From assembly GCA_030697705.1 (NCBI GenBank), contig JAUYPE010000018.1, positions 1-50,241 of the forward strand: DNA of 50,241 nt. Reading direction: 5' to 3'. Source of the stretch: a bacterium. GTDB taxonomy: Bacteria > Patescibacteriota > Minisyncoccia > Sungbacterales > HO2-52-23. Shown here piece by piece: positions 8,252-15,489 of the stretch. A program made the position numbers and the translations under genes. Numbering within the stretch: the first letter of the stretch is position 1; every line of letters begins with the position of its first letter. Under the pieces are notes generated by a model. That model was not told the origin of the DNA. It searched no databases and saw only the letters and a program-made list of their open reading frames with translations.

Positions 8252-9022
8252 ATGTACGCGAAGCTCTCGATTATTATTCCCGCATACAACGAGGAAAAGC
8301 GTCTGCCCCTCACACTGGCGCGGCTTTTTGCTGTTATGGGTGAGCACTATAAAGGCCATTATGAGGTGATCATTGCGGATGACGGCAGTACCGACGAAAC
8401 CGCGCGAGAAGCGGAGAAGGAGGCCGCCCGGCACTCCGAGCTTCGCTTGGTATCGTTTGCAAAGAATCGGGGACGCGGTGCAGTGGTGCGCGACAGTGTG
8501 CTCAAAGAGGTGTCGGGGGATTTTATTTTGCAGATGGACGCGGACGGCAGTACGGAGATGGAAGCGATTCCGCGCTTTGTTTCGTATCTTACGGAACACG
8601 CGGAGGTTGATATACTCACCGGGAGCCGGACGATTGCGGGAGCAAAGATTCTTACGCCCCAGCCGTTTCTGCGTGTCGCGCTGGGGAATTGTTTTCTTGG
8701 TGCCGCAAAAATCATGTTCGGCTGGCCGATGGTTGATCGGATTAATGGATTCAAAATGTTCCGTCGCGCCGCCGCATTAGATAGTTATGCCCATCAATTC
8801 AGCGACCATTACATTGCGGAGGCGGAGATTGTTTTTGTCGCCGAGCGGCGCGGCTGGCGGGTGTGGGAACTGCCGATTCTGTGGACGGATTACCGCGACT
8901 CGCGCATAAAACCTCTTCGCGATTCATGGCGTTCGGCGGCGGGCATGGTGCGGATTCTTATCAATAATCGGCGGGGGCTTTATTCGCAGAATCTGCCCAA
9001 CCATCATGCACCGGCACATTAA
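8252..9022 (+). CDS. GT2-family glycosyltransferase (dolichyl/polyprenyl-phosphate sugar synthase type)
   Basis: 256 aa GT-A fold enzyme. N-terminal IIIPAYNEEKRL, nucleotide-binding IIADDGSTDET, KNRGRGAVVRDSV and the metal-binding QMDADGS (DxD) are all in the order of DPM1/ALG5-like enzymes that load a sugar onto polyprenyl phosphate. No C-terminal membrane segments are present, so it is probably peripheral at the cytoplasmic membrane face. Such polyprenyl-P-sugars are the donors for GT-C enzymes, which would fit the membrane protein at 2169. Its 3' end overlaps the following cupin by 17 bp. Confidence 0.9.
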   Translation: MYAKLSIIIPAYNEEKRLPLTLARLFAVMGEHYKGHYEVIIADDGSTDETAREAEKEAARHSELRLVSFAKNRGRGAVVRDSVLKEVSGDFILQMDADGSTEMEAIPRFVSYLTEHAEVDILTGSRTIAGAKILTPQPFLRVALGNCFLGAAKIMFGWPMVDRINGFKMFRRAAALDSYAHQFSDHYIAEAEIVFVAERRGWRVWELPILWTDYRDSRIKPLRDSWRSAAGMVRILINNRRGLYSQNLPNHHAPAH

Positions 9023-9452
9023 TAGAAAAAAACAGTCACCTATTCTCTCTATTCCAAAAAGCGAAATTGATGCTGCGTTGGCGCAAAGCCCCGCCGAGGG
9101 CAAGCGGATGCTGGAGCCGATTCGCACGCTGACGACCGCGGCGGGCATGCCACTTAATATTCTTGAGGACTCGCATACGAATAATCTCGCCGAAGTTCAC
9201 AGAACGATAAGCGATCTGTGGTTGTGCTTGGAAGGGGAAGCGACTTTTATCCACGGCGGTGCATTAGTGGAGCCGCGGGTAAAAGAAAAAAACGGCGTAC
9301 GCAATGAAAACGAACTTCTCGCCGCATCAATTCATGGCGGTACCGAAACCATCATGCATCCGGGCGACTGGCTGTGGATTCCCGCGGGTACGCCCCATCA
9401 GCATCAAGCGATCGGTACCGCTCGTCTTGCTATTATAAAAATACCCGCATGA
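9006..9452 (+). CDS. Cupin-domain protein
   Basis: 148 aa. Cupin features: EVHRTISDLWLCLEGEATF, then PGDWLWIPAGTPHQHQA near the C-terminus, containing the second metal-ligand histidines. The canonical first-motif histidine pair is reduced to a single H, so metal binding may differ from classical cupins. It overlaps the GT2 gene by 17 bp and the next gene by 4 bp (ATGA), implying translational coupling. It could be a small-molecule isomerase or a binding protein; the sequence does not decide. Confidence 0.75.
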   Translation: MHRHINRKKQSPILSIPKSEIDAALAQSPAEGKRMLEPIRTLTTAAGMPLNILEDSHTNNLAEVHRTISDLWLCLEGEATFIHGGALVEPRVKEKNGVRNENELLAASIHGGTETIMHPGDWLWIPAGTPHQHQAIGTARLAIIKIPA

Positions 9453-9778
9453 AAAAAAGAGCGCCGCATCCGGCTCTTCGTCTGCTCAAAAAAATACCAA
9501 GAGGAAAGGTGGTGACATATAAAGAAATAGCGCGCGCGTGTAAAACTTTCCCGCGGGTGGTCGGCAGAATTATGGCGGGCAACGCCGATCCAGTCGACTA
9601 TCCCTGCTACAAAGTCGTCGCCTCAAATGGTGCGCTTACCGGCTACAGCGCGCCGGGTGGATTAATAACAAAACGCCAACTTCTTGCCAGCGATGGCGTG
9701 CAGTTTTTGGGCGGGCGCGTTCATCCCGCATGCTTTCACCGCTTTAGCCGGATGGAGATTTCAGAAGCGCAAGAATAG
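9449..9778 (+). CDS. MGMT/ATL-like DNA-binding domain protein
   Basis: 109 aa, equal to the C-terminal DNA-binding domain of O6-alkylguanine-DNA alkyltransferases. Seen: IPRGKVVTYKEIAR, the helix-turn-helix region with VGRIMAGN, and the active-site-like segment PCYKVVASNG. In classical enzymes this reads PCHRV; here Cys is retained but His-Arg is replaced by Tyr-Lys, so repair activity or an alkyl-lesion-binding role are both possible. The start is ATG 9449, overlapping the cupin stop, not the out-of-context upstream ORF start. It is an unusual neighbour for a glycan operon. Confidence 0.82.
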   Translation: MKKRAPHPALRLLKKIPRGKVVTYKEIARACKTFPRVVGRIMAGNADPVDYPCYKVVASNGALTGYSAPGGLITKRQLLASDGVQFLGGRVHPACFHRFSRMEISEAQE

Positions 9779-9913
9779 CGCTTCACCTCGCCTCTTGGCA
9801 GACCTTCCGTACAGGCGGTCTTGCTTTCTTGTCGTGCGTGTAGTACTCTATTTCAAGCTGTCGGACGGGATTTAAGTTATGTCCTTTGATATAAACGGTT
9901 GAGGAGGCGTGTG

Positions 9914-10657
9914 ATGGTGCTACCTTTCAGTTATTTCGGCAATGCGATACTTGATGCGCCATACGGCGCAAAAACAACACCCCATGATGGATGGTTTATC
10001 GGTTCTTTTTTCCCACGCGACGACCCGCGGTATGACCCTCGCGTGAGCTTGCGTTTCTCATTGCTTCCGCGCGGTGCTGGTCGGGAGGATATGACGCGCG
10101 AGTTGGACACGAGTGTCATGTGGTATGTTATTTTTTCAGGTGTGCTGGAAAATGTCTTCCAATTTTCCGGTCGTGATGAAGAGCGCGTCGTGCTCTACCA
10201 GCCCATGGACTGTGCATTGATTCAGCCCGGCCACTGTCACCGCTGGATGGTGAGGGAGGAGTGCTTGGTTTTTATGGTGCGTTGGGAAACGAGTGAGCCA
10301 AAAGACCAACTCATTTGGACGGGCAATGTGGATACTATTGCTCGCGACGGGGTGAGTTCTCTTATGGTCGGCAAGAGTGTTTTTCCGTCAAGGCATCCTT
10401 CTTGTACGGATGCTATCCAGATCAATGCGGAAAAGTTCAGGAAAGGCGCAGAGTTTTCCCTGGCGGCGAATGAAGGGCAGAGCCGGAAAGTTGTTTTACT
10501 GGTGTCCGGTGGTGTGGAGGTAATACTATCCGCAACGGAGGGGCGGTGTATCTATGTTCTGTCGCGCGAAGCGGATTATCATCTACTTTCGGATGTGGGA
10601 ACGGCGCGTACGGTGAAGGTGTTAGAGGACGCCTGCTTTATTACGGTAGCGTGGTAA
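9914..10657 (+). CDS. Unknown protein with two cupin-like halves
   Basis: 247 aa. The start is set by a strong Shine-Dalgarno GAGGAGG (9901-9907) six bases before ATG 9914. The first half carries a cupin-like pattern (YVIFSGVLENVFQF ... QPGHCHRWMV) with histidines after PG; the second half (ISLAANEG... to the end) again looks like a beta-barrel half without metal ligands. A degenerate bicupin is my best description; no enzyme family is recognised. It stands apart from the preceding gene by about 135 bp and is followed by a clear terminator, so it may be its own transcription unit. Confidence 0.65.
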   Translation: MVLPFSYFGNAILDAPYGAKTTPHDGWFIGSFFPRDDPRYDPRVSLRFSLLPRGAGREDMTRELDTSVMWYVIFSGVLENVFQFSGRDEERVVLYQPMDCALIQPGHCHRWMVREECLVFMVRWETSEPKDQLIWTGNVDTIARDGVSSLMVGKSVFPSRHPSCTDAIQINAEKFRKGAEFSLAANEGQSRKVVLLVSGGVEVILSATEGRCIYVLSREADYHLLSDVGTARTVKVLEDACFITVAW

Positions 10658-10680
10658 AAAAGTCGGTAAGAATACATCTG

Positions 10681-10722
10681 CCGCATCTCGTTCTCGGTGT
10701 TGAACGAAGATGTGGTTTTTTT
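10681..10722 (+). terminator. Rho-independent terminator
   Basis: CCGCATCT-CGTTC pairs with GAACG-A-AGATGTGG across an 8-base loop and is followed directly by seven T. It lies just after the bicupin gene. Confidence 0.85.
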
Positions 10723-10813
10723 ATTGTCCGATATTCCGGGTGGCAAAGAAACTAAAGTGGATAGAGAATAGTTTTACCCGTTATTGATTACCGTCGGATA
10801 ATGCTCATCATGT

Positions 10814-11233
10814 ATGAACGAAAAAAAGATAGAGATTTTTAAGCCGGAGGCGTGGGAGCGGGATTGGGGTCAGGAGATTCTCCTGGGGCACTCAAAAGGT
10901 AAGTACACACTCAAGATGCTGGTAAGGAAAGCTGGTGCCAAGGGGGGGCTTCAATATCACCGGGTAAAAGACGAGATTGGTTATCTTTTCTCCGGAGAAA
11001 TTTTACTTCGCTATGATAAGGGCGACGGAAAACTCACCGAAGTCAAAATGACGCCGGGTCAGAGCGTGCATATTCCGGCGGGATGCGTGCATCAGGAGGA
11101 GGCGATTACGGACTCTATTATGTTTGAGGCATCCAATCCGGTTTTTGACGACCGCGTGCGGATGGAGGAGAAGTATGGCTTGAAAATTGAAGGAGGAGGG
11201 CTTCCCACGACGACGGAGCCGAGAATTGAATAG
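10814..11233 (+). CDS. Cupin-domain protein (mannose-6-phosphate isomerase type II-like)
   Basis: 139 aa. Classical cupin motifs: QYHRVKDEIGYLFSGEILL (motif 1) and PGQSVHIPAGCVHQEEA (motif 2). The arrangement is close to the cupin part of phosphomannose isomerase type II/GDP-mannose pyrophosphorylase proteins, although nothing here proves that substrate. The start ATG 10814 gives a normal N-terminus (MNEKKIEIFKPEAWERDWG). It is the fourth cupin within about 7 kb. It begins after a terminator, so it must have its own promoter in the AT-rich 90 bp upstream, where I see no unambiguous -35/-10 pair. Confidence 0.8.
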   Translation: MNEKKIEIFKPEAWERDWGQEILLGHSKGKYTLKMLVRKAGAKGGLQYHRVKDEIGYLFSGEILLRYDKGDGKLTEVKMTPGQSVHIPAGCVHQEEAITDSIMFEASNPVFDDRVRMEEKYGLKIEGGGLPTTTEPRIE

Positions 11234-11267
11234 CGAAGCGAGGATGACATCAGAGAGAGGAGGATAA

Positions 11268-11636
11268 ATGGTAGGCATAAAAATAGCAGGCACGCCGATA
11301 CTCGTCATTCGCCGGTTGGAGGAGCTTGGCGAGGCGCTGACGATTTCTCCCGTTGTGATTTACGATCCGCCGAGAGCGAGAACGAGGCGGAGAAGCTCGT
11401 TGCTCCCTGCGGTCATTGTAAAACCGTCGCGTCGGCTTGCTCCTTTGGTCTCTTTTGTTTATACGGCGGATGCGGTGTGGAGCACGGTTCTTGCGGCGAC
11501 GGAAGGATGGATAGGGATGCACCGGTTCGAATCCGCCCACTGTTTCTGTATGTGGGGAGACGCCGATGCCGCCGTTCGCGCGCTGCAAGAGATGTTTCCG
11601 GAACTTTGCCAGCAGGTTGATGTCATTATGCTTTGA
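11268..11636 (+). CDS. Hypothetical protein
   Basis: 122 aa, not recognised. A good Shine-Dalgarno (GAGAGGAGG) lies just before ATG 11268, which favours this strand over the overlapping 164-aa minus-strand ORF. Composition is mixed, with an Arg-rich stretch (PPRARTRRRSS) in the middle and a Cys/Trp pair (CFCMW) near the C-terminus; no membrane segment. It sits 34 bp after the cupin and could be cotranscribed with it. Real-gene status is moderate. Confidence 0.5.
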   Translation: MVGIKIAGTPILVIRRLEELGEALTISPVVIYDPPRARTRRRSSLLPAVIVKPSRRLAPLVSFVYTADAVWSTVLAATEGWIGMHRFESAHCFCMWGDADAAVRALQEMFPELCQQVDVIML

Positions 11637-11670
11637 AATAATATCGACTGTTTTAGGCGGCTGGCATGCA

Positions 11671-11704
11671 AAAAAATGCGGAGGAGACGAGTTCGTCCCT
11701 CCGC
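11671..11704 (-). terminator. Rho-independent terminator for the minus-strand membrane gene
   Basis: GCGGAGG ... CCTCCGC (11678-11704) with an inner GAC/GTC pairing. On the minus strand the hairpin is followed by six U (AAAAAA at 11671-11676 on +). Its plus-strand T-tract is weak, so it mainly serves the gene ending at 11745, though it may also end the plus-strand transcript. Confidence 0.75.
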
Positions 11705-11744
11705 GTTGCTGTTTTAGAGGAGTATTATATCGGATTGTAATCAA

Positions 11745-12119
11745 TCAGAGTTCAAGTTTTTGAAGTTCTGCTGTGACTACGTAGACTGCAATTGCAGTGC
11801 CTGCCCATAGTACGGGTGGAAAAAAAGTTGATCTACAATCTTCAACAAACCGTATGATAAACAGATTGCCGCAAATTGCGTATACCGACCAGAAGAACGC
11901 GCCGAGGATCAGATTTGTCCAAAAGCTCTCCTTGTTGGTAGTGCTCAAGGTCTGAACAATGCTGTTATAGGCAAACAATCCGGCGATTATGACACCAAAG
12001 ATGGTGCCCGAAATCGCGTATCCACAGACGTGATAGATGTGCTGGCAGAAGATGAATGATCCTGCGGCATACGGGACGGCAATACTAGCCGTGATTGCAA
12101 ATCTTCGTGAGTGGGTCAT
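11745..12119 (-). CDS. Small polytopic membrane protein, unknown function
   Basis: 124 aa with about four hydrophobic helices (FAITASIAVPYAAGSFIF, a Gly/Ile-rich second helix, NLILGAFFWSVYAI, and a C-terminal one). The track starts further upstream; the Met at 12119 is preceded by an AAAGGA Shine-Dalgarno and lies about 35 bases after a strong predicted promoter, so I use it. It is one of few minus-strand genes and has its own promoter and terminator, so it is independent of the flanking glycan operons. No family recognised. Confidence 0.75.
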   Translation of the reverse strand: MTHSRRFAITASIAVPYAAGSFIFCQHIYHVCGYAISGTIFGVIIAGLFAYNSIVQTLSTTNKESFWTNLILGAFFWSVYAICGNLFIIRFVEDCRSTFFPPVLWAGTAIAVYVVTAELQKLEL

Positions 12120-12160
12120 GGCAGTTCCTTTCGTGAGATTGTGGTAAGAACGAGATGACA

Positions 12161-12189
12161 ATTGTAGCATATATGATTGTATGCGTCAA
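12161..12189 (-). promoter_or_regulatory. Strong predicted sigma-70-type promoter
   Basis: On the minus strand TTGACG (12189-12184), exactly 17 bp, then TACAAT (12166-12161). It drives the small membrane-protein gene at 12119-11745 with a leader of about 35 nt. It lies back-to-back with the start of the methyltransferase gene at 12226. Confidence 0.8.
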
Positions 12190-12213
12190 GTATTCCGGCT
12201 TATAAAAATAAGG

Positions 12214-12226
12214 TATGCTCGTGATA
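12214..12226 (+). promoter_or_regulatory. Candidate leaderless -10 element
   Basis: TATGCT (12214-12219) ends six bases before the A of ATG 12226, so transcription would begin at the start codon itself. No convincing -35 hexamer is present at 17 bp. There is also no Shine-Dalgarno before this ATG. Confidence 0.4.
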
Positions 12227-13011
12227 TGGAAAACAAGGGATTGCGAACATTTTATGATAAGGTCTATACCAAAGGCGAGTGGAAGCACTACACCTCGCTT
12301 ATGTTTTCGGGTGACAAGGTGCCGCTGGCGAAGGATGCGGTGTTGAAGCTCGTCTCATGGAAAGGTAAAGAGGTGTTAGACGCCGGATGTGGGACGGGAG
12401 AGATGCCGTACCTTATAGCTCAAAAAGGAGCGAAACGCGTGGTGGGGATTGATTATGCCTCTTCCGCCATTAAAGAAGCGGAGAAGAATTATCATCTGCC
12501 GAACTTATCGTTCCTCTGCGCCGATCTGCAAAAAGTTAAGGGTACCTTTGACATTATCGTTTCATTAGGAACGATTGAGCATATTGACGATCCGCTTACA
12601 GCGTTGCGGCGGCTGAAAAAACTTCTCAAGCCGGGCGGTTCGCTTGTTGTTACCTGTCCTAACTGGACGAATCCGCGCGGATATGTTTTGATGGCGTTAC
12701 GCATTTTATTTGACGCAAAAATCACGCTCGCCGATTTGCATTATCTTACACCGGTTGAGATGGAGGCGTGGGCGAAAAAATTGGGTATGTCGCTACAATG
12801 GAAAACGGTTGAGCAGGAGTGGGGGCACGGCGAGAAGATGATTCGCGATCTGGCGCGCCGTCTACCCAATGTGGTGCGAGATTCTAAGTTGCTGACGGAC
12901 GTACGGCGCGTTAAGGAATTCGTAAAATGGCTGGAGAAGCACGCGCTTCCCTTTGAGCGGGAAACGCGCCACGGGGGCGCGGTGGGGGTGTATCATTTCC
13001 GACTGCAGTAG
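12226..13011 (+). CDS. Class I SAM-dependent methyltransferase
   Basis: 261 aa. Motif I VLDAGCGTGEMPYLI, motif II acidic residue in VVGIDYAS, motif III-like SLGTIEHIDDPLTAL and post-motif LKPGGSLVVTCPN are all present, as in UbiE/Ubiquinone-type small-molecule methyltransferases. ATG 12226 was chosen because it follows a -10 element at leaderless spacing and gives a normal N-terminus; the upstream track start lies in the opposing promoter region. Substrate unknown; a sugar or lipid is plausible given the locus. Confidence 0.87.
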   Translation: MENKGLRTFYDKVYTKGEWKHYTSLMFSGDKVPLAKDAVLKLVSWKGKEVLDAGCGTGEMPYLIAQKGAKRVVGIDYASSAIKEAEKNYHLPNLSFLCADLQKVKGTFDIIVSLGTIEHIDDPLTALRRLKKLLKPGGSLVVTCPNWTNPRGYVLMALRILFDAKITLADLHYLTPVEMEAWAKKLGMSLQWKTVEQEWGHGEKMIRDLARRLPNVVRDSKLLTDVRRVKEFVKWLEKHALPFERETRHGGAVGVYHFRLQ

Positions 13012-13013
13012 TT

Positions 13014-13042
13014 TTGCCTTTTGTTTGTGCTTATGGTATGAT
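13014..13042 (+). promoter_or_regulatory. Predicted sigma-70-type promoter
   Basis: TTGCCT (13014-13019), 17-bp spacer and TATGAT (13037-13042), about 55 bp before the Shine-Dalgarno of the gene at 13105. Confidence 0.55.
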
Positions 13043-13104
13043 ACTAGCGTTGATCATGTTCTTTTCCATAGAGTGATTGTTTTTTCTGAAAAAAGGGAGG
13101 CGGT

Positions 13105-13668
13105 ATGAGTGCTGATGCCGAGAGTGTCTTCCGGGAAAATCTATCCCTATTTCTTAAAATGGCGGAGGGATACGGTGCTTTATCCCGTGAATATGAAGCG
13201 TTGGAGGATGCATTCTTAGCGTGGCGCGAGCGGTATCTAAGTATCTCCGCAAAAGTAAATGATTTTAGTTTTCGATTCCATGAAGGGGTTATGTCGTTCA
13301 TCGCGCGGAAAGTGGAAAGGGAGGGATACGCCCTTGATGAATATTTAGACGAACCGGGCGATACGGCGTTTGTTGAGTTAGCGAAGGAGGCGAGGGACGA
13401 TTTTCTACGGGTGCCTGATAATAACCATGAGTTTAAGGTCATGAGCTTGGATCTATCCGCGATGCTTGATGAGACCATCCGCCCAGTTTTAGAGCGTTGT
13501 CCCGCTGGTACTCAAGCGATCTCGAGAATCTATTCCGTTGATCTTGCGGCAAATCGTTTCCTAATTCCAGAAATTGAAACACAAGAATCAAATGATTCTT
13601 TTGGTTTTTTTATAACAGCCCTCCTTCAGCGAGAGAATGCAGGCGATGTTACGGAGCATCATGGTTAA
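13105..13668 (+). CDS. Hypothetical soluble helical protein
   Basis: 187 aa, family not recognised. It begins after a clear Shine-Dalgarno (GGGAGG) and has its own predicted promoter and a very strong terminator, so it is a monocistronic unit. The sequence is predicted mostly helical and acidic (MAEGYGALSREYEALEDAF...), with no membrane segment or signal peptide. The separate transcription suggests a role independent of the glycan genes; no function can be assigned. Confidence 0.75.
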   Translation: MSADAESVFRENLSLFLKMAEGYGALSREYEALEDAFLAWRERYLSISAKVNDFSFRFHEGVMSFIARKVEREGYALDEYLDEPGDTAFVELAKEARDDFLRVPDNNHEFKVMSLDLSAMLDETIRPVLERCPAGTQAISRIYSVDLAANRFLIPEIETQESNDSFGFFITALLQRENAGDVTEHHG

Positions 13669-13694
13669 TCGTACCCCGCCGCAGTAAGTTGTAC

Positions 13695-13727
13695 CGCTCC
13701 GAGCCATGATGGTTCGGAGCGTTTTTT
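13695..13727 (+). terminator. Strong rho-independent terminator
   Basis: CGCTCCGA-GCC and GGT-TCGGAGCG form a long stem with a 5-base ATGAT loop and run directly into six T. It ends the 13105-13668 unit. Confidence 0.93.
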
Positions 13728-13762
13728 GAAACCGTAAGTTTATTCCACTTGTTCTATCCTTC

Positions 13763-14434
13763 ATGAAGGTGCTGATTCTGGCAGGTGGATTCGGAACACG
13801 GCTGGCGAATATTGCTGGGAGCCGTCCTAAGCCCTTGGTTGAGGTGGCGGGGCGGTCTATTTTGGAGCGGCAAATTTCTCTGCTCCGTGAACATGGTTTT
13901 GGCGATATCCGTTTGAGTTTGCACCACAAGGCGGATCAGATTATCTCCTTCTGTGATGCGCGCTGGCCGGGAAGTATTGAGTATATCGTGGAGCCGGAAC
14001 CGCTGGGAACGGGCGGAGGAATCAAGTACGCGAGCCGCGATTGGTGCGAGTCGTTTATGGTTTTGAACGGTGATATTTTGAGCGATCTTGATGTGGCGAT
14101 GTTTGCGGCATCGCATCCCAATGCGATCGGATGCGCGTATCAGGAAGATGCGCGCGGTTTCGGACTGGTGGACATTGGGGAGGGAGTAGTGCGCGCATTT
14201 CACGAGAAGCCGACGGAGCCGGTCTCAGGCTATATCAATGCGGGTTATTATTTGCTGACCCCCGAAGCGATACACAGTGTCGCCGCGGATCGGTTTATGA
14301 TTGAGACCGAAGTTTTCCCCCGCCTCGCGGCAGCAGGCAAGCTTTCCGCATTTGTCCATACTGGCTACTGGATTGACGTGGGTACGGAAGACCGTTTCTG
14401 GAAGGCGAACCGCGATCATGAAAAGGTTATATAA
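13763..14434 (+). CDS. Sugar-1-phosphate nucleotidyltransferase (HddC/mannose-1-P guanylyltransferase-like)
   Basis: 223 aa. N-terminal LILAGGFGTRL with the following RPKPLVEVAGRS is the nucleotide-binding signature of sugar-1-phosphate NTP transferases; LGTGGGIKYA and the metal-binding LNGDIL follow in order, and the C-terminus has GYWIDVGT. Size and these variants resemble the short guanylyl/cytidylyl transferases of heptose and legionaminate pathways. It lacks an N-terminal CBS pair, whereas a CBS pair is fused to the dehydrogenase at 18718. The nucleotide used cannot be read from sequence. Confidence 0.88.
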   Translation: MKVLILAGGFGTRLANIAGSRPKPLVEVAGRSILERQISLLREHGFGDIRLSLHHKADQIISFCDARWPGSIEYIVEPEPLGTGGGIKYASRDWCESFMVLNGDILSDLDVAMFAASHPNAIGCAYQEDARGFGLVDIGEGVVRAFHEKPTEPVSGYINAGYYLLTPEAIHSVAADRFMIETEVFPRLAAAGKLSAFVHTGYWIDVGTEDRFWKANRDHEKVI

Positions 14435-14482
14435 CAGGAACTTTGTACGCTCTCGCGGAAGAGTAGGGACACTCACCTTTCT

Positions 14483-15445
14483 ATGCCTATCATACGAACA
14501 ATGAAAGACAATATATTTCGCACCTTTTGCCGTGCCCGGAATTTCCATCCGGTCTGGTATCATGTGCTCAACCGCGAGGCGAAAAAAAAATGGCGCGCGC
14601 ATCAGTCCGATACCCCCGGTGTACCTATCCAAGAGCTCATCTCATCACTTCACCGCGATGGTGTTGCCGTTACCGATGTAGCAACTCTTTTTTCCGAAGA
14701 GCTGTTTGATGCAGCGCGGCGGTTTGCCACGGAATCTTTGGCGCGTCCGGAAATACAGGAGGAGATAAAACGGCATGAGCGCATGATCATTGAGCGTGTC
14801 AAGAGTGGGGGACAGCGCAAGGGGGCAAAAAAATATCTCAAGGATTTTATCGTTGAACCGTACGGGTCAACGACCGATGAAAGAATACCTGATATCAAAA
14901 ATCCCTTTATCCGGATGAATCTTGACGAGCGTGTTATTCGTATCGCTGGTTCGTATATGGGGATTGCGCCCAAGTTGCGGGGGTTTTCCCTCCGTCAGAC
15001 GCTTCCGGTTCCTGCGGGTGCCGCGGAATATTTTTCTCAACGCTGGCACCGCGATCCGGAAGACAGAAAGATGCTCAAAATGTTTATTTATATGACGGAT
15101 GTCTTGGACGAGCAGTCAGGTCCTTTTATTTATATTAAGGGATCCCAACCCGGCGGGGTGCGCGGGAATCTGTTTCCCCAGCATCCACCAGCCGCAACAT
15201 ACCCGGAAGCGGGAGCGGTGGAGAAGGTAGTTCCACGGGAGTTGATGAAGGTGTGTCTGGGGCGCGCTGGCACCGTTGTTTTTGCTGATACCAGTGGGTT
15301 GCATAAGGGGGGATACACGATCTCTGCGCCGCGTCTTATGTATACGGGAACATTTTATTCCCTTGCCTCGCTTACGCGTCATCATCTTGCCGTGCGGGAC
15401 GACGTATCTGCCTTGTCCCCACTTGCGCGCTATGCGCTGGAATAG
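14483..15445 (+). CDS. PhyH-family dioxygenase, paralogue 2
   Basis: 320 aa. QRWHRDPEDRKM carries the HxD iron ligands (His189, Asp191) and SGLHKGGYT the distal histidine (His274). Compared with paralogues 1 and 3 it has an extra N-terminal segment of about 25-30 residues (GGQRKGAKKYLKDF region). Start 14483 or ATG 14501 are both possible; no Shine-Dalgarno decides. It lies 48 bp after the nucleotidyltransferase and is followed by a GT-B-like gene. Substrate unknown, presumably a glycan-related alcohol or acyl carbon. Confidence 0.82.
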   Translation: MPIIRTMKDNIFRTFCRARNFHPVWYHVLNREAKKKWRAHQSDTPGVPIQELISSLHRDGVAVTDVATLFSEELFDAARRFATESLARPEIQEEIKRHERMIIERVKSGGQRKGAKKYLKDFIVEPYGSTTDERIPDIKNPFIRMNLDERVIRIAGSYMGIAPKLRGFSLRQTLPVPAGAAEYFSQRWHRDPEDRKMLKMFIYMTDVLDEQSGPFIYIKGSQPGGVRGNLFPQHPPAATYPEAGAVEKVVPRELMKVCLGRAGTVVFADTSGLHKGGYTISAPRLMYTGTFYSLASLTRHHLAVRDDVSALSPLARYALE

Positions 15446-15489
15446 CGAAGAGCGCGGTGGAAGAGGCGCGGCGGGAACCGCACCGGACG

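Noticed and set aside
11250-11744. 164-aa minus-strand ORF opposite the gene at 11268
   Set aside because: It has no Shine-Dalgarno, overlaps the minus-strand terminator, and the plus-strand ORF has a strong Shine-Dalgarno.
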